64,000 nucleotides of DNA from Treponema sp. OMZ 787 (GTDB taxonomy: Bacteria > Spirochaetota > Spirochaetia > Treponematales > Treponemataceae). The notes beneath the pieces were generated by a model that saw only the letters and a program-made list of their open reading frames with translations, had not been told where the DNA came from and did not search any database. The position numbers and the translations under genes were made by a program. How positions within the stretch are numbered: position 1 is the first letter of the stretch; every line of letters begins with the position of its first letter. Where the stretch lies: contig NZ_CP051198.1 in assembly GCF_024181225.1 (NCBI RefSeq), forward strand, positions 1,984,001 to 2,048,000, read 5' to 3'. This document shows, piece by piece, positions 55,296 through 63,592 of this stretch.

Positions 55296-56162
55296 TTACA
55301 ATTTACGTCCTACATAACTCCATATTTTACTTATACATAAGTCTGAATATCTTTCTCCTTTGTACACATCAAGAATAGTAATTGTAATTATTTTATCACT
55401 TATAAATTCTTTGAAACGTAATACTTGGGGGTTAGGAGTATCTTTTAAATCAAAGAAATACTCCTTTAAAATATTCTTTTGAGTATTACTTAATGTTACT
55501 TTTATCTTTTTAGGTCTTGCATTATCCTTATATAAATGAGGCTTATTATAAGAAATAAATCCTGAACAAAGCATTAGAATAACATCATGCTTAGAATCTT
55601 CGTATTCAACTCTTTCATCTCTATCATTATAGCCTTTATATAATCTATCAATTATAATGGATTCGTTTATACCATTATTAGGAGCCGCCCAAAGTTCATC
55701 TATTTTCTTTGATACAATATTTTTTGCAGAATATTTAATATCACCTTCCATTACCTCCTTTGTTGCATATATTGATTCATCTTTATTTATCCAATCATGC
55801 GTATAAAATCCTTCCATATTGTTAAGCAGACTAATACCTGATTGATAAACATATCCGTCTTTCTCATAAAAAGCACAAAAATTCTTATTGTATAAAAATA
55901 AATATGTTTTAGGCTTTTTACTATTAAATATTGTTATAAAAGGAACTCCGCTTTTATATTCCAGCTTATAATCATAAATAGTTTTCTGGTTTGCTTCGTC
56001 TTTATCCAAATCATAAAAAAGTACCTTATTATTTTTTAAGAAAGTCATCGATAATGGCGGTGAAATAGCATATGTATAGCCTGCAGGAACTTCTGCTCCA
56101 TATACCAAGCTACCTAATACAATAAAACATAATGTAATAAAAGACACAATCTTTTTTTTCAT
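55296..56162 (-). CDS. Exported protein with NADase-type glycan-binding-like end; probable immunity partner
   Basis: 288 residues with a cleavable signal (MKKKIVSFITLCFIVLGSLVYGA). The C-terminal part, LRFKEFISDKIITITILDVYKGERYSDLCISKIW, closely follows the pattern of the NADase-type glycan-binding (discoidin-like) modules common in treponemes. The N-terminal part is unrecognised. It starts 16 bases after the stop of the cassette at 56179, so it occupies the immunity position, and export fits an envelope-acting toxin. It could also be an unrelated envelope protein brought in with that cassette. Confidence 0.6.
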   Translation of the reverse strand: MKKKIVSFITLCFIVLGSLVYGAEVPAGYTYAISPPLSMTFLKNNKVLFYDLDKDEANQKTIYDYKLEYKSGVPFITIFNSKKPKTYLFLYNKNFCAFYEKDGYVYQSGISLLNNMEGFYTHDWINKDESIYATKEVMEGDIKYSAKNIVSKKIDELWAAPNNGINESIIIDRLYKGYNDRDERVEYEDSKHDVILMLCSGFISYNKPHLYKDNARPKKIKVTLSNTQKNILKEYFFDLKDTPNPQVLRFKEFISDKIITITILDVYKGERYSDLCISKIWSYVGRKL

Positions 56163-56178
56163 TCATTTTCTCCTTAAT

Positions 56179-57009
56179 TTATATTTCATCACGCATAGGA
56201 AAAATATTAGGATCCAAAATAGGCAATGAATCCTTTATTATCATTTTAATTTTTGAGCCATATTTATCAAAGTCTCTATCATTAAGTGTTCCTTTATATT
56301 CAAAGCCCAATTTTTTGAAAAAGGAATTTATTTTATTAAAATCTTTCATTTTTAGAATTTGACAGCCTAAACCATAGGGCTGTAGCCAAGGCCCTCCTGT
56401 TTTTTCTGTAAACTGATCAGGATGTACTAAAAAGTTATCATCTAAACTAGCACCCAGTGCTTCATTTATAATATGCATCGGATTAGTATATGAATTAGAC
56501 TTTTCAAGTAAATAAATGTTATACTCTCCTTCAGGTAAAGTCATTCCATTATATTGGGGATTTCCATTATTCAAATTAGGATGATCTGCAGTAGATCGAA
56601 CAGACACAGTAATAATTGCAATATTATATACCCGTACTTCAAATGTTGATTTAAAATATTTATCAACACCCCTCCCCAAGTTACCATTATCTAAATAGCT
56701 TCTCTCAATATGTATAACCGTATTTTCTCTAATATTTTCAAAAAAAATTTTTACACTATCCCATAAAACTTTTCCATCCGGATCGGTATACTTAACCGGA
56801 TTATTCCCCGCATAGTGGTAAACATGTAGGTTGACAGTGTTATATACTCCGCCCATTCCCGGCAAGTTTTCATTGTGCTTTTTAGCCTCGTCATCAATGG
56901 GATCTTTTGGTATGTAATCATTAAGTGCGATGACCATCGTCAACCAGTACGATGCTTTAGCGTCCATGTAGTAGGGTCTCTTATTATCTAGTTTGAATAT
57001 TTGTTCCAT
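56179..57009 (-). CDS. Truncated Rhs cassette with unrecognised toxin tail
   Basis: The frame opens at 57009 inside the end of the duplicated immunity gene; an internal ATG (56967) begins MDAKASYWLTMVIALNDYIP. This is a diverged form of the usual LDPKYSRWLSGDPALNDYIP, suggesting a second Rhs lineage. Only this last part of the Rhs core is kept, to NPVKYTDPDG. The 210-residue tail has GMTLPEGEYNIYLLEKSN, FLVHPDQFTEKTGGPWLQPYGLGCQIL and a C-terminal charged part. The order of His then a late Gly-Cys recalls DUF5675/L,D-transpeptidase-like folds, but this is weak. Probably a remnant cassette; the partner downstream is exported. Confidence 0.5.
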   Translation of the reverse strand: MEQIFKLDNKRPYYMDAKASYWLTMVIALNDYIPKDPIDDEAKKHNENLPGMGGVYNTVNLHVYHYAGNNPVKYTDPDGKVLWDSVKIFFENIRENTVIHIERSYLDNGNLGRGVDKYFKSTFEVRVYNIAIITVSVRSTADHPNLNNGNPQYNGMTLPEGEYNIYLLEKSNSYTNPMHIINEALGASLDDNFLVHPDQFTEKTGGPWLQPYGLGCQILKMKDFNKINSFFKKLGFEYKGTLNDRDFDKYGSKIKMIIKDSLPILDPNIFPMRDEI

Positions 57010-57263
57010 GTGCCATCAGCATTTTTTTCGGCAATCCATCCTAATGGTAAATCATATAATGTCATTAAAGATGAGTCTAATAAAATTATTTCTTCTAAGC
57101 TGACTACAGCCGCGGACTCTTCAGTTAATTCTCCTTTATCAAGAAATTGCCATATACCGTCATCAGAATCATGTGTCACAATAGATACTTGGCTAATTTT
57201 ATTTATAACACGCTTCGTTGTAATTACCATCGTTGTTTTTTTATCGTCAAAAAGCCATTTCAT
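56988..57263 (-). CDS. Immunity protein of the HNH toxin, second copy
   Basis: Encodes the same 91-residue protein as 16282-16557. It still follows the last 60 codons of the HNH toxin, but the rest of that toxin is missing, so it is an orphan immunity gene. The DNA differs from the other copy at very few positions, pointing to a recent duplication. Confidence 0.7.
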   Translation of the reverse strand: MKWLFDDKKTTMVITTKRVINKISQVSIVTHDSDDGIWQFLDKGELTEESAAVVSLEEIILLDSSLMTLYDLPLGWIAEKNADGTWNKYSN

Positions 57264-57272
57264 TTTTTATTT

Positions 57273-57471
57273 CTAGTTATCCCATTTTAATCTGTTTTCT
57301 TGCCTTGACAATACTTGTGCATTTGAATAACTATTTGTACCTCCTTTACTCTTAGGAATAATATGATCTATCTGCCATTCATCTTGGCTAGGAGTTACAC
57401 CAGCTTGAGTTTTAACAGGTTTTGTTAATATTTTTCCAGATGAATCAGATTTCACAACCCCATTATTTCTA
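57273..57471 (-). pseudogene. HNH toxin tail fragment
   Basis: The last 60 or so codons of the HNH toxin (SGKILTKPVKTQAGV to NRLKWDN) with the HNH motif intact, but no Rhs or upstream toxin part. At 57471 it is joined into the coding region of a lipoprotein gene in a different frame. The short frame has no convincing start, so it is probably not expressed. Confidence 0.75.
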
Positions 57472-57907
57472 TCTTTATAGATCTTTCAAGCAATTCTTCT
57501 GCCCTTACATATTCTTTTTCATCTATGGCTGTTTCAGCTTTTTTTATTATCTCTTCTCCGCTTTCCATCTTTATATGCAATAGGCTCATCGGCCCATAAT
57601 AGAAGACTTCTTCTATTTTCTCATAGCCTTCTTTTTCAAATTCTATTTTTTGCTCTTTTTTATCTTTTATGTCTGCATATAAAAATTTCAAGATAAACCG
57701 CCCCTGTCCGTCAGAAACAGCCTTTAACCACCCGTTCACTTTTACGCTTACAGTGGAAACACCTTCTTCATTCTCGTCGTATATCATCCCGTACATTACA
57801 CCGGCATCGTCTTTGTATTTCTTACTCCACACACTTGAGCAGCCGCTTGTAAATATTAAAACAGAAAACAATAAACAAAAAACAGATTTAGTGCTTAAGT
57901 TTTTCAT
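57452..57907 (-). CDS. Lipoprotein with carboxypeptidase-regulatory-like domain, 3' end replaced
   Basis: The start is placed at ATG 57907, giving MKNLSTKSVFCLLFSVLIFTSGCS with lipobox TSGC; a longer frame to 58006 begins before any signal. The mature part has GVMYGMIYDENEEGVSTVSVKVNG, LKAVSDGQGRFILKFL and EKEGYEKIEEVFYYGPMSLLHI, the pattern of a carboxypeptidase-regulatory-like beta-sandwich, then a helical region EKEYVRAEELLERSIKI. At about 57471 the reading runs into the duplicated HNH block and stops nine codons later (EIMGL), so its C-terminus was probably cut off. It is the first minus-strand gene of the array. Confidence 0.65.
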   Translation of the reverse strand: MKNLSTKSVFCLLFSVLIFTSGCSSVWSKKYKDDAGVMYGMIYDENEEGVSTVSVKVNGWLKAVSDGQGRFILKFLYADIKDKKEQKIEFEKEGYEKIEEVFYYGPMSLLHIKMESGEEIIKKAETAIDEKEYVRAEELLERSIKIEIMGL

Positions 57908-57992
57908 AAAAATAACTTTCCTAAAAATAAAAGTATTAGCCATTAAATTGAAGGGAAAAAATGACACGCACACAAAAACGGCTGATTTATAA

Positions 57993-58021
57993 AATTTATC
58001 ATACATATATTAGTTTGTCAA
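57993..58021 (-). promoter_or_regulatory. Possible promoter at the head of the minus-strand array
   Basis: On the minus strand TTGACA (58021-58016) is followed after 16-17 bases by A+T-rich ATAAAT/TAAATT. The -35 is perfect and the -10 is weak. It is the only promoter-like site seen upstream of the first array gene. Confidence 0.4.
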
Positions 58022-58140
58022 GACTTAAATTCTTAAAAAATATTTTTTTCACTTTTTTGAGATATTAGGTAAATATTATAAAATTGAGTACACCATAAGT
58101 TTAATTTCAATTTTCTAGAATTTATTTATAGATTAAGGAA

Positions 58141-58168
58141 TTGATTTTCGTAACAGTTTTACTATAAT
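58141..58168 (+). promoter_or_regulatory. Promoter of the FlgD-Ig/OmpA gene
   Basis: TTGATT at 58141-58146 and TATAAT at 58163-58168 with 16 bases between, 47 bases before the start codon, which has AAAGGAG upstream. Confidence 0.55.
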
Positions 58169-58214
58169 ATATGTTTTAATAAAAGGTTATATTTGCTTTT
58201 AAAGGAGCTCTAAT

Positions 58215-61200
58215 ATGTTTTTTTTAAAATTCGGTTTAAAAGCGAAAGTTTTTTTTGTTTTATGCTTTTTTTTGATCGGAACGGCGGTTTTTGCCTATGA
58301 TCCCCTTCCGGGAGGGGAAGAAAAGCCTACACTTCAATCCCCATCGGTTGCCGGAGGACAGGGCTCGGTTACTGGAGGCCCCTTCGGAGATACGGTTCCG
58401 GGCAGTCTGGCTGTCAACCCGGCCTTAGGCGGGGCCGAACAAAGGCCGGTTCTCGATGTTTCATACTTTTTGATTGCGGGGCTCGGCAAAGAAAAGGGCT
58501 TCGGCCATGCAGCCAATGCAGCCCTCCTCTACCCCTTTAGATGGGGAAACATTGCGGGAAGCCTTCACTTTTTAAATGCAGAATTTAACTCCTTAAAGCT
58601 TGGAACAATGGGCGGCTTACGCTTTTCATACTCGAAGGATGTAACCGAAAAACTTTTAGTAGGAGCCGGAGCCTATGCCGACTTCGGAAAGGACTGGGGA
58701 CTGGGCCTTGATATAGGCGCCCTTTATATGTTCGGCGACCTAGGATTTTTAAAAAACTCCAAGCTGGGCCTTTCAATAACGGGCTTAGGCAAAACCTACA
58801 ATCCCAAGGCAACAGGAATAAAGGGAGGAGCTTCAAGCGGAAGCCCTGCAATAATCACTCCGAGAGCAGGCTTTGCTGCAACCTTGGTAGATATTGACGG
58901 TTTCCAACTTGGAATGCACACAGATCTTTCAGCACCCTTTTTCCAAAACCTTGTCATTAATACGGGACTTCACCTACTCATGGCCGACATGATATCCTTT
59001 AAAACAGGCTTTGTCATCAACACACTTGAAGCAATCCATAAAAAACAAAGCTTTATCCCCTCTTTCAATATAGGGGTCAATATAAAAATCAAATCTCAAG
59101 GAACAAAGGATTCCTTTTTAAATAAAAACGGCTGGGAAGAAAACGAAATCCGCCCCGAATTTGCTGCAAAGCCCTTCCATAACGGAATTTGGGCCTTCGG
59201 CGGAGGGGCCAATGTTCACTTCGGTCTAAAAGACAACGAAGGACCTAAAATTCAAGCCGAAATGCCCGAAAGTGGAACAATCTACTTTTCTCCCAATAAT
59301 GACGGAGAAAACGATGCCATGGAAATCCCCTTAAAAATTACGGACAAGCGCTATGTAACGGCTTGGAGCTGCGAAATAAAGGATGAAAAAGGAAACACTG
59401 TCCGCACAATTTCCAATAAAATCCCCTTACGCGAAATGAAGGATGCAGCCTCGTTCTTTAAGCTTTTAGGAAAATCCAAAGAAGGCGTTGAAGTGCCCGG
59501 CACCCTCCGCTGGGACGGACGCACCGATTCGGGCGAAACAGCCCCGGACGGAAAGTATACCTTCGTAATCAATGCCGAAGACGACAATAAAAATAAATCG
59601 GTTTCTCAAAACTTTACAGCCTATGTGGATAAAACAGCCCCGGAACTTAAATTTAATAAGCCTCAAGGGCAAGAAGCTTTAATATTCAGCCCTGACGGGG
59701 ACGGAAACAAGGATGCCTTTGTTTTCGACAACACAGGTTCAAATGAAGAACTTTGGACTGCAAGTATCAGCAACGCCCAAGGCAAGGTTATCAGAACAAT
59801 TCAAGTTAAGGATAAGGCTCTTTCTCCCTTAAGCTGGGACGGAAAAGACGATGCAGGGATTTTTGTACCGGACGGAGTTTATAGCTACAAAATAGAATCC
59901 GTGGACAGGGCAAAAAATAAAACGGTATCCAATCTTTCAAACATCATTGTGGATACCTACAAGCCTTCGATTAACATAAATATCGATAAAAACGCTTTTT
60001 CTCCTGTAAGCAAATCGAATAACAAGCTAAGCTTCATCCCCTCTATTCCGGTTACTAAAGGGCTTGAAGGATGGAAGATCGAAGTAAAAAATCAGGCTGG
60101 AACAGCCGTAAAAACATACACAGGCAGCTCCTCAAAAATCGAGCCTAAAACCTTTGACGGGAAGGATGAGGCCGGAAAGCCATTACCTGAAGGCTCTTAC
60201 AAGGCCTTTATTTCAGCAAGGTATATAAACGGACATAAGCCTTTGGCTCAAACGCCTTCCTTTACCTTGGACATCACACCGCCCAAGGCCGAAGCCTCTG
60301 CATCGCACAAACTATTTTCTCCGGATGGGGACGGAGAGCTCGATACTCTCATTTTTACTCACAAGGAAGAAAAACCGGGAACATGGATTGCAGAAATATA
60401 TAGGGCCTCAAGCGAAGATAGCCTTGCAGGCAATACTGCCGGCACACCGATTTTTACAAACAGCTTCGGCGATAAACTCCCGCCTCAATTTGAGTGGAAC
60501 GGAAGAAAAGCCGACGGCAGCTTTGCCGAAGACGGTAAGTACATCTATGTATTAAGGGGAGTTGACGAGGCTCAAAACGAAGCTCTTTCAAATGCCGTGC
60601 TTGTCGAGCTTAATACAGAAAAAGCCGATATAATTCTTCAATCAAATTATACGGCCTTTTCTCCCAACAACGACGGGGTAAAGGACAGCATAGAATTCTA
60701 TCCTATCGTAAAATCAAAAACTAAGGTAGACTCATACACGGTAAACATTAAGGATTCAAACGGAAAAATTATCAAGGCCTACAAAGGCAATACCCCTCCA
60801 AAGAAAATAAGTTGGAACGGTCAAGCTGATGAGAAACCGATAGTACCCGACGGCCTTTACTCTGCCGAATTTGAAGTTGAGCTTGCAAATAAAAACAAGG
60901 CAAAATCAATTATTTCTTCAATAAAGATAGACACGGTTTATCCCGAAATTCAGATTTCGGCTCCCTATTTGGCCTTTTCTCCTGTACAAGGAAACAACAA
61001 GCCCGACCTTCCCATAGATCAAATTTCTTCTTCCGAAAACGAATGGACAGGCCGCTTTGTCGATTCCAAAAACAAAACGGTAAAAACCCTAAGATGGAAG
61101 GATAAGGCAGATAATTTTATCTGGGAGGCAGATGACGACACCGGCAATAAGGTGCCTGACGAAAAATACACCTACATAGCCGAAGCCGAAGACGAGGCCG

Positions 61201-62303
61201 GAAACAAAACCGTCAGAAAACTTGAAGGCATCATTGTAGACCGCCGTCAGGCCAAGGGCTACATAACCGCCGAACATAAGGTATTTTCTCCCACAGGCAA
61301 CGGAATAAAGGATGTTCAAAACATTTCAGTTCTTACCAATATTGATGCCGAAATAGACAACTGGAATATACAGGTTTCGGATGTAGAAAGCGGAAAGGTT
61401 TTTGCCGAATGGAGCTCCAAAAAAGAAGAAAAGCTGCCTAAAAAACTTGTATGGGACGGCAAGAGCGGAAACTCTAAGGCACCGGATGGAAGGTATCTCG
61501 CAACCATGTACGTCGAATACAAAAAGGGCGACATTGTAACGGCCTTTACCGATGCCTTCATCCTTTCAACTCAAGCTCCCAAGATAGGTGTTATAACAAG
61601 TCCCAAGTACTTTAGCCCGGATAATGACGGCACCGATGACGATCTATACATAAGCCTAAAAGCCGAATCAAAGGCCGGTATCGAAAGCTGGAAGTTTGAA
61701 ATTACCGAGCCTGAAGAAAACGGAGGCAAACTTTTCTGGAAAACTTCCGGAAAAGAAAAGATAACAAGCGAACTCATCTGGGACGGACGCTCCCTTTCGG
61801 GCGAAACCGTTCAGTCGGCAACCGACTATCCTTTTGCCTTTACCGTAACCGACAAGGTAGGATTAACTTCGGTTTATAGGGGATATATTCCTGTAGACAT
61901 CCTTGTCATAAGAGACGGGGATAAGCTTAAAATAGCCGTACCTTCGATTATCTTTAGAGCAAATGCTGCCGACTTTGACGGTCTCGAAACGGTTATTGTA
62001 GAAAAAAACAAAAATATCCTAAAGCGTATTGCCGTCATCCTAAACAAATTCCCCGAATATCAGGTTCAGGTTGAAGGACACGCCAATACTACAACAGGTA
62101 CCGAAAAAGAAGAAACAACAGCCCTGCTCCCCTTATCAAAACAGAGAGCAGAAGCAGTCCGTCAGTTCCTCATAAAGGAGGAAGTGAGAAGTACCCGCCT
62201 TTCTTCTGTCGGAATGGGAAGTTCAAAACCTGTAGCTTCTTTGAGCGATAGAGACAACTGGTGGAAAAACCGCCGAGTAGAATTTATTTTGATTAAGCAG
62301 TAA
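58215..62303 (+). CDS. Large envelope protein: barrel-like N-terminus, eight FlgD-Ig-type repeats, OmpA C-terminus
   Basis: 1,362 residues. Residues 1-27 are a signal peptide (VFFVLCFFLIGTAVFA). Residues about 50-350 resemble a PorV-like outer-membrane barrel (GGPFGDTVPGSLAVNPALGG, repeated glycine-aromatic strands). Eight repeats follow, each opened by an FSP motif: FSPNNDGENDA, FSPDGDGNKDA, FSPVSKSNNKL, FSPDGDGELDT, FSPNNDGVKDS, FSPVQGNNKPD, FSPTGNGIKDV, FSPDNDGTDDD, with WDGR/WNG and PDGKYTY motifs typical of FlgD-type Ig domains. The last 130 residues are an OmpA domain (FRANAADFDGLE, VEGHAN, SKQRAEAVRQFL, NRRVEFILI) for binding peptidoglycan. It likely links outer membrane and cell wall. 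It has its own promoter and terminator. Confidence 0.85.
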   Translation: MFFLKFGLKAKVFFVLCFFLIGTAVFAYDPLPGGEEKPTLQSPSVAGGQGSVTGGPFGDTVPGSLAVNPALGGAEQRPVLDVSYFLIAGLGKEKGFGHAANAALLYPFRWGNIAGSLHFLNAEFNSLKLGTMGGLRFSYSKDVTEKLLVGAGAYADFGKDWGLGLDIGALYMFGDLGFLKNSKLGLSITGLGKTYNPKATGIKGGASSGSPAIITPRAGFAATLVDIDGFQLGMHTDLSAPFFQNLVINTGLHLLMADMISFKTGFVINTLEAIHKKQSFIPSFNIGVNIKIKSQGTKDSFLNKNGWEENEIRPEFAAKPFHNGIWAFGGGANVHFGLKDNEGPKIQAEMPESGTIYFSPNNDGENDAMEIPLKITDKRYVTAWSCEIKDEKGNTVRTISNKIPLREMKDAASFFKLLGKSKEGVEVPGTLRWDGRTDSGETAPDGKYTFVINAEDDNKNKSVSQNFTAYVDKTAPELKFNKPQGQEALIFSPDGDGNKDAFVFDNTGSNEELWTASISNAQGKVIRTIQVKDKALSPLSWDGKDDAGIFVPDGVYSYKIESVDRAKNKTVSNLSNIIVDTYKPSININIDKNAFSPVSKSNNKLSFIPSIPVTKGLEGWKIEVKNQAGTAVKTYTGSSSKIEPKTFDGKDEAGKPLPEGSYKAFISARYINGHKPLAQTPSFTLDITPPKAEASASHKLFSPDGDGELDTLIFTHKEEKPGTWIAEIYRASSEDSLAGNTAGTPIFTNSFGDKLPPQFEWNGRKADGSFAEDGKYIYVLRGVDEAQNEALSNAVLVELNTEKADIILQSNYTAFSPNNDGVKDSIEFYPIVKSKTKVDSYTVNIKDSNGKIIKAYKGNTPPKKISWNGQADEKPIVPDGLYSAEFEVELANKNKAKSIISSIKIDTVYPEIQISAPYLAFSPVQGNNKPDLPIDQISSSENEWTGRFVDSKNKTVKTLRWKDKADNFIWEADDDTGNKVPDEKYTYIAEAEDEAGNKTVRKLEGIIVDRRQAKGYITAEHKVFSPTGNGIKDVQNISVLTNIDAEIDNWNIQVSDVESGKVFAEWSSKKEEKLPKKLVWDGKSGNSKAPDGRYLATMYVEYKKGDIVTAFTDAFILSTQAPKIGVITSPKYFSPDNDGTDDDLYISLKAESKAGIESWKFEITEPEENGGKLFWKTSGKEKITSELIWDGRSLSGETVQSATDYPFAFTVTDKVGLTSVYRGYIPVDILVIRDGDKLKIAVPSIIFRANAADFDGLETVIVEKNKNILKRIAVILNKFPEYQVQVEGHANTTTGTEKEETTALLPLSKQRAEAVRQFLIKEEVRSTRLSSVGMGSSKPVASLSDRDNWWKNRRVEFILIKQ

Positions 62304-62335
62304 CAAGTAAAACTTAAAACTCTTTTTACGTAAAG

Positions 62336-62377
62336 AAAAAAGGCTGTCCTTCCGTCACGGGAGGGCAGCCTTTTTTT
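62336..62377. terminator. Intrinsic terminator, usable by both strands
   Basis: AAAGGCTGTCCTTCCG pairs with CGGGAGGGCAGCCTTT (two wobble pairs), loop TCAC-like, followed by a T-run to 62377. It lies between the OmpA gene and the convergent tatD gene. Confidence 0.85.
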
Positions 62378-62412
62378 AGATTCACAAGAGACCATTTATA
62401 AAAGAAAAAGCT

Positions 62413-63363
62413 TTACACTTTACACTTTACCAAAAAACAGGAGCAGCAGTTTTGATAAACCTGCTCGGCCAAGGTCTCCATAGACTTACCTAAGATTTCT
62501 GAAACGGCCGCATAGGTGTATTCTATCAAAAGAGGGGTGTTTATCTTTCCTCTAAAAGGAACCGGAGCTAAATACGGAGCATCGGTTTCAAGCAAGAGCT
62601 TATCGGCAGGAATTGCCCTCACAAGCTCGGCAATCCTGTCCTTATCGGCCTTTTTCTTTGCATAGGTTACATTTCCGGGAAAGGAAATATACCAGCCTCT
62701 TTCCAAAAAGGAATAAGCTTCTTTAAGGCCGTAGGAATAGCAGTGAATTATCCCCTTGTGATGGCCTATCTCATCAATACATTTTAAGGTATCTTCATAA
62801 GCATCCCTTGAATGAACTATCACCGAAAGATTTTTTTCTTTTGCAATTTTTAACTGTTCTTTAAATAAAAACTCCTCCCCTTCTATGTCTGTAGTTCCTC
62901 TTTCATCGGAATTTAAATCCCCTCCTCTTTTTTCGGCAGCAGCCCCGTTCCAAAAACGGTCAAGACCGCATTCTCCTAAAGAAAAATAAAAGGGCTTACC
63001 GGGATAAACCTTTTCCGATTCGGCTTTTTGCAAAAAAAGAGTATCAATATCGGCTTTTAAGGCCTTGAGAGACTTTTCAGGCTCGGCAATGCTTGAAGCA
63101 TGGGGCCAAAGACCTGCCGCAAAGTGTAAAAATGATGGCAAATGCAAATTCGAATATACGGACAAAGAAATCGGCATTTCACCTGATATTTTTCCTTCAA
63201 AAACTTGCGAAATAAACCTTTGCCTCGGCTCTAAATCTGCGGGCTGCGTTCCTATATCCATAGCAAACCTGAATTTTTGTTCTGCCATTGTATGTAAAAA
63301 CGAAGGATCACCTTCATTTCGTTGAAAAATCATAAAAAAATGTGCATGAGAGTCAGAAAACAT
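62413..63363 (-). CDS. tatD: TatD-family metal-dependent hydrolase
   Basis: 316 residues with the TatD signature: SDSHAH near the N-terminus (two metal-binding His), GECGLDRFW (Glu), VIVHSRDAYEDT (His), IIHCYSYG (His) and LLETDAPYLAPVPFRGKIN (Asp). These enzymes are metal-dependent nucleases or hydrolases acting in the cytoplasm, often on DNA 3' ends. The protein is about 50 residues longer than typical TatD, mostly from a charged insertion (AAAEKRGGDLNSDERGTTDIEG) before the barrel's second half. The start follows AAAGGAGG. It stands alone, next to a tRNA gene. Confidence 0.9.
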   Translation of the reverse strand: MFSDSHAHFFMIFQRNEGDPSFLHTMAEQKFRFAMDIGTQPADLEPRQRFISQVFEGKISGEMPISLSVYSNLHLPSFLHFAAGLWPHASSIAEPEKSLKALKADIDTLFLQKAESEKVYPGKPFYFSLGECGLDRFWNGAAAEKRGGDLNSDERGTTDIEGEEFLFKEQLKIAKEKNLSVIVHSRDAYEDTLKCIDEIGHHKGIIHCYSYGLKEAYSFLERGWYISFPGNVTYAKKKADKDRIAELVRAIPADKLLLETDAPYLAPVPFRGKINTPLLIEYTYAAVSEILGKSMETLAEQVYQNCCSCFLVKCKV

Positions 63364-63402
63364 CTTGACCTCCTTTAAAATTTATGATAGTATACCACAT
63401 CT

Positions 63403-63486
63403 GCTGAAGTGGTGGAATAGGTAGACACTAGGGACTTAAAATCCCTTGGCAGTAATGCCGTACGGGTTCAATTCCCGTCTTCAGCA
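63403..63486 (+). tRNA. tRNA-Leu (anticodon UAA)
   Basis: An 84-base cloverleaf: acceptor GCTGAAG pairs with CTTCAGC (63479-63485), discriminator A at 63486. The anticodon arm AGGGA/TCCCT (63430-63434, 63442-63446) holds anticodon TAA at 63437-63439. The long variable arm expected for leucine tRNA and the T loop (GGTTCAATTCC) are present. CCA is not encoded. Confidence 0.96.
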
Positions 63487-63487
63487 C

Positions 63488-63522
63488 AAAGCCTTAAACC
63501 GAACCGGTTTAAGGCTTTTTTG
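63488..63522 (+). terminator. Intrinsic terminator after tRNA-Leu
   Basis: AAAGCCTTAAACC (63488-63500) pairs perfectly with GGTTTAAGGCTTT (63506-63518), followed by more T residues. Confidence 0.88.
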
Positions 63523-63592
63523 TTTTTATCCTAATCTTCTTTTTTTTTATTCCGATACTGAATATATGAGATTTTAATTCGGGAGGAATTAA

